From a virus, in IMG/VR virus record IMGVR_UViG_3300040801_004501, positions 1-21,624 of that record: a DNA stretch of 21,624 bases. One strand, given 5' to 3'. The notes beneath the pieces were generated by a model. The model was not told the DNA's origin, ran no database searches, and worked only from the letters and a program-made list of their open reading frames with translations. The position numbers were made by a program, and so were the translations under genes. Positions 20,463 through 21,624 of this stretch are shown here, piece by piece; the first letter of the stretch is position 1, and each line of letters starts with the position of its first letter.

Positions 20463-21624
20463 ATGATACGCTACTTCTCATCTCAGCCCGTTTTTGATGC
20501 GCCCATTTCCGGTGTAGACCGTAATAATGGAATCATCAAGGGTATTACAGTAGCCAAAGTTGGCAATGCAAAAGGTCACAACATCAAACTTGATCGCAAA
20601 TTCCTACAACAGATTGTTGACCAGGCTAATTCCCGCCCCCAGGGTATAAAGGCCCGTTTCGGTCATCCCAATGCTTGTTCAACCGCCCTGGGCACTTACC
20701 TGGGCAGGTTCAAAAACTATTCTTACCATTCCGATCATGTCAAGGCTGATCTTTTCCTTGATGATACAGCCCGCAAAGCTCCATCCGGAAATCTCTATGA
20801 TTATGTCCTTGAAATGGCTCTTAACAACCCTGACATGTTCGGTGCTTCTATTGCTTTCCAATCCGCTGAATTAGAGGAACTTGAAGAATCTGAAAACGGC
20901 AAGCCCGTTAAAAATAAATATTTTAGGCTCCAGGAACTTCATGCTACTGATATAGTTGATTCTCCAGCTGCTACCGATGGACTGTTTTCAACTGATTCGC
21001 TTCAATCTCAGGCAACGCAATTGCTTGATATGAATCCTAACATTGTGGATTTCCTCTATTCTAAACCTGAACGTGTTATTGAATTTCTTAATAATTACCT
21101 TAATTCCTCAACCATGAACATTCCTGATTCCATCAAAAACCGCTTCAAAAAATTTTTTAACCTTGATTTTTCCGGTGAAACCCCGGAGGCAGGGGCGCCC
21201 CCCCCGCCGCCCGAAAAAGAAAATACTGTAACAAACCCCCCTGAAATTGATGATTCTTCTGATTCATCTGAAAATGTTGATGTTTTGGAATCTTTTATCG
21301 AATCTGTTTTCCTGGAGTTTTTACACAATTATCCTGATGATGCAGTTCAGCACAATTCTACAGATGATATTTATTTTATCGCTGACGAATCAGAACAATC
21401 TTATGTTTTGAATGCTACAAATCAAATCCTTTACATGGTTTCAAGGCATGAAGAACTTGCCAACTACAATGTAAAATGTTTGCAACACATTGACAGTTTG
21501 AAAGCTGTTAATGCTGAGTTGGAAGCTAAGATTGAATCTCTTACTTCTCAGCTTGCAGCCAAACCAACAATTCCTTTGAACGTTGCTGATCCTGCTATAT
21601 CTGTTGGCAAACAAACTGACATTG
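20463..21624 (+). CDS. Prohead protease-scaffold fusion, 5' part (runs off window)
   Basis: ATG at 20463 with the frame open to the window end (387 full codons). The N-terminal region (1-170) shows the S78-like prohead protease layout: KARFGHP with His68, FGASIAF with Ser129 and the closing DIVDSPAATDGLF. Then come a linker with AP-rich C8 tract and acidic residues, and a coiled coil. Through the diverged overlap with 1-800 the full length is about 410 residues. It processes capsid and scaffold during head maturation. Compared with copy 1, about fifteen residues differ, mostly in the linker, not in the catalytic part (which lies outside the shared stretch). Confidence 0.8.
   Translation, partial: MIRYFSSQPVFDAPISGVDRNNGIIKGITVAKVGNAKGHNIKLDRKFLQQIVDQANSRPQGIKARFGHPNACSTALGTYLGRFKNYSYHSDHVKADLFLDDTARKAPSGNLYDYVLEMALNNPDMFGASIAFQSAELEELEESENGKPVKNKYFRLQELHATDIVDSPAATDGLFSTDSLQSQATQLLDMNPNIVDFLYSKPERVIEFLNNYLNSSTMNIPDSIKNRFKKFFNLDFSGETPEAGAPPPPPEKENTVTNPPEIDDSSDSSENVDVLESFIESVFLEFLHNYPDDAVQHNSTDDIYFIADESEQSYVLNATNQILYMVSRHEELANYNVKCLQHIDSLKAVNAELEAKIESLTSQLAAKPTIPLNVADPAISVGKQTDI
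20896..21624. repeat. Diverged terminal direct repeat, copy 2
   Basis: Counterpart of 1-729, equal in length, offset 20,895, about 94.9% identical, no indels. It lies inside the protease-scaffold gene. It marks the unit length and shows that two variants were joined in one sequence. Confidence 0.9.

Overview
The window reads as a temperate, HK97-type dsDNA phage or capsid-forming phage satellite of a Bacteroidota host. The evidence for the host is indirect: AT-rich DNA, almost no Shine-Dalgarno sequences, promoter-like TAnnTTTG boxes, a Bacteroidetes-style tyrosine integrase (YSWKHTG / LRHSD motifs) and a FISUMP (Fibrobacter succinogenes major paralogous) domain. The first 729 bases recur at the end (20896-21624) with 37 substitutions and no indels, so the window covers one unit of about 20,895 bp plus a diverged re-entry into the same gene. 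That fits a circularly permuted or circular genome assembled from a mixed population, or tandem related copies.

Layout. (1) Head module, + strand: a short HU-tail-like peptide (20302-20457), prohead protease fused to a coiled-coil scaffold (20463 to the window end, then re-read at 1-800), a tiny basic protein, the major capsid protein (962-2329), three hairpins, the portal (2562-3950) and a connector-like protein (3952-4377). (2) Surface/adhesin module, + strand, 4449-7855: a fibre-like protein, a solenoid-like protein, a beta-sandwich protein and a FISUMP protein. (3) Membrane/lysis-like cassette, 7848-8903: two single-TM proteins and a holin-like protein; no endolysin is recognisable. (4) A largely non-coding island, about 9292-10980, with large imperfect hairpins and repeats. 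(5) Four tiny + strand ORFs (10986-11762) ending at a terminator. (6) Lysogeny genes on the - strand: integrase and an XRE-type repressor. (7) A divergent regulatory region (13477-13605) and an early + strand operon (13606-18206) with overlapping small ORFs, a lambda-exo/YqaJ-like nuclease, a DUF1376-like replication protein, a companion replication protein and a VRR-NUC nuclease. (8) A second hairpin island (18207-18671). (9) The terminase pair on the - strand (18672-20185), divergent from the capsid operon.

The element appears able to integrate, repress itself, replicate, build a head and package DNA. I cannot find a tail tube, tape measure, tail completion gene or endolysin. The main hypothesis is therefore a capsid-forming satellite that borrows tails and lysis from a helper; the alternative is a very small autonomous phage with an unfamiliar short tail built from the 4449-7855 products. 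The exact 12-mer TGTTACTTTTGT occurs twice in the repressor/early control region and once, inverted, in front of the terminase genes. A close relative precedes the capsid operon, suggesting that lysogeny and packaging are jointly controlled or at least share promoter architecture.
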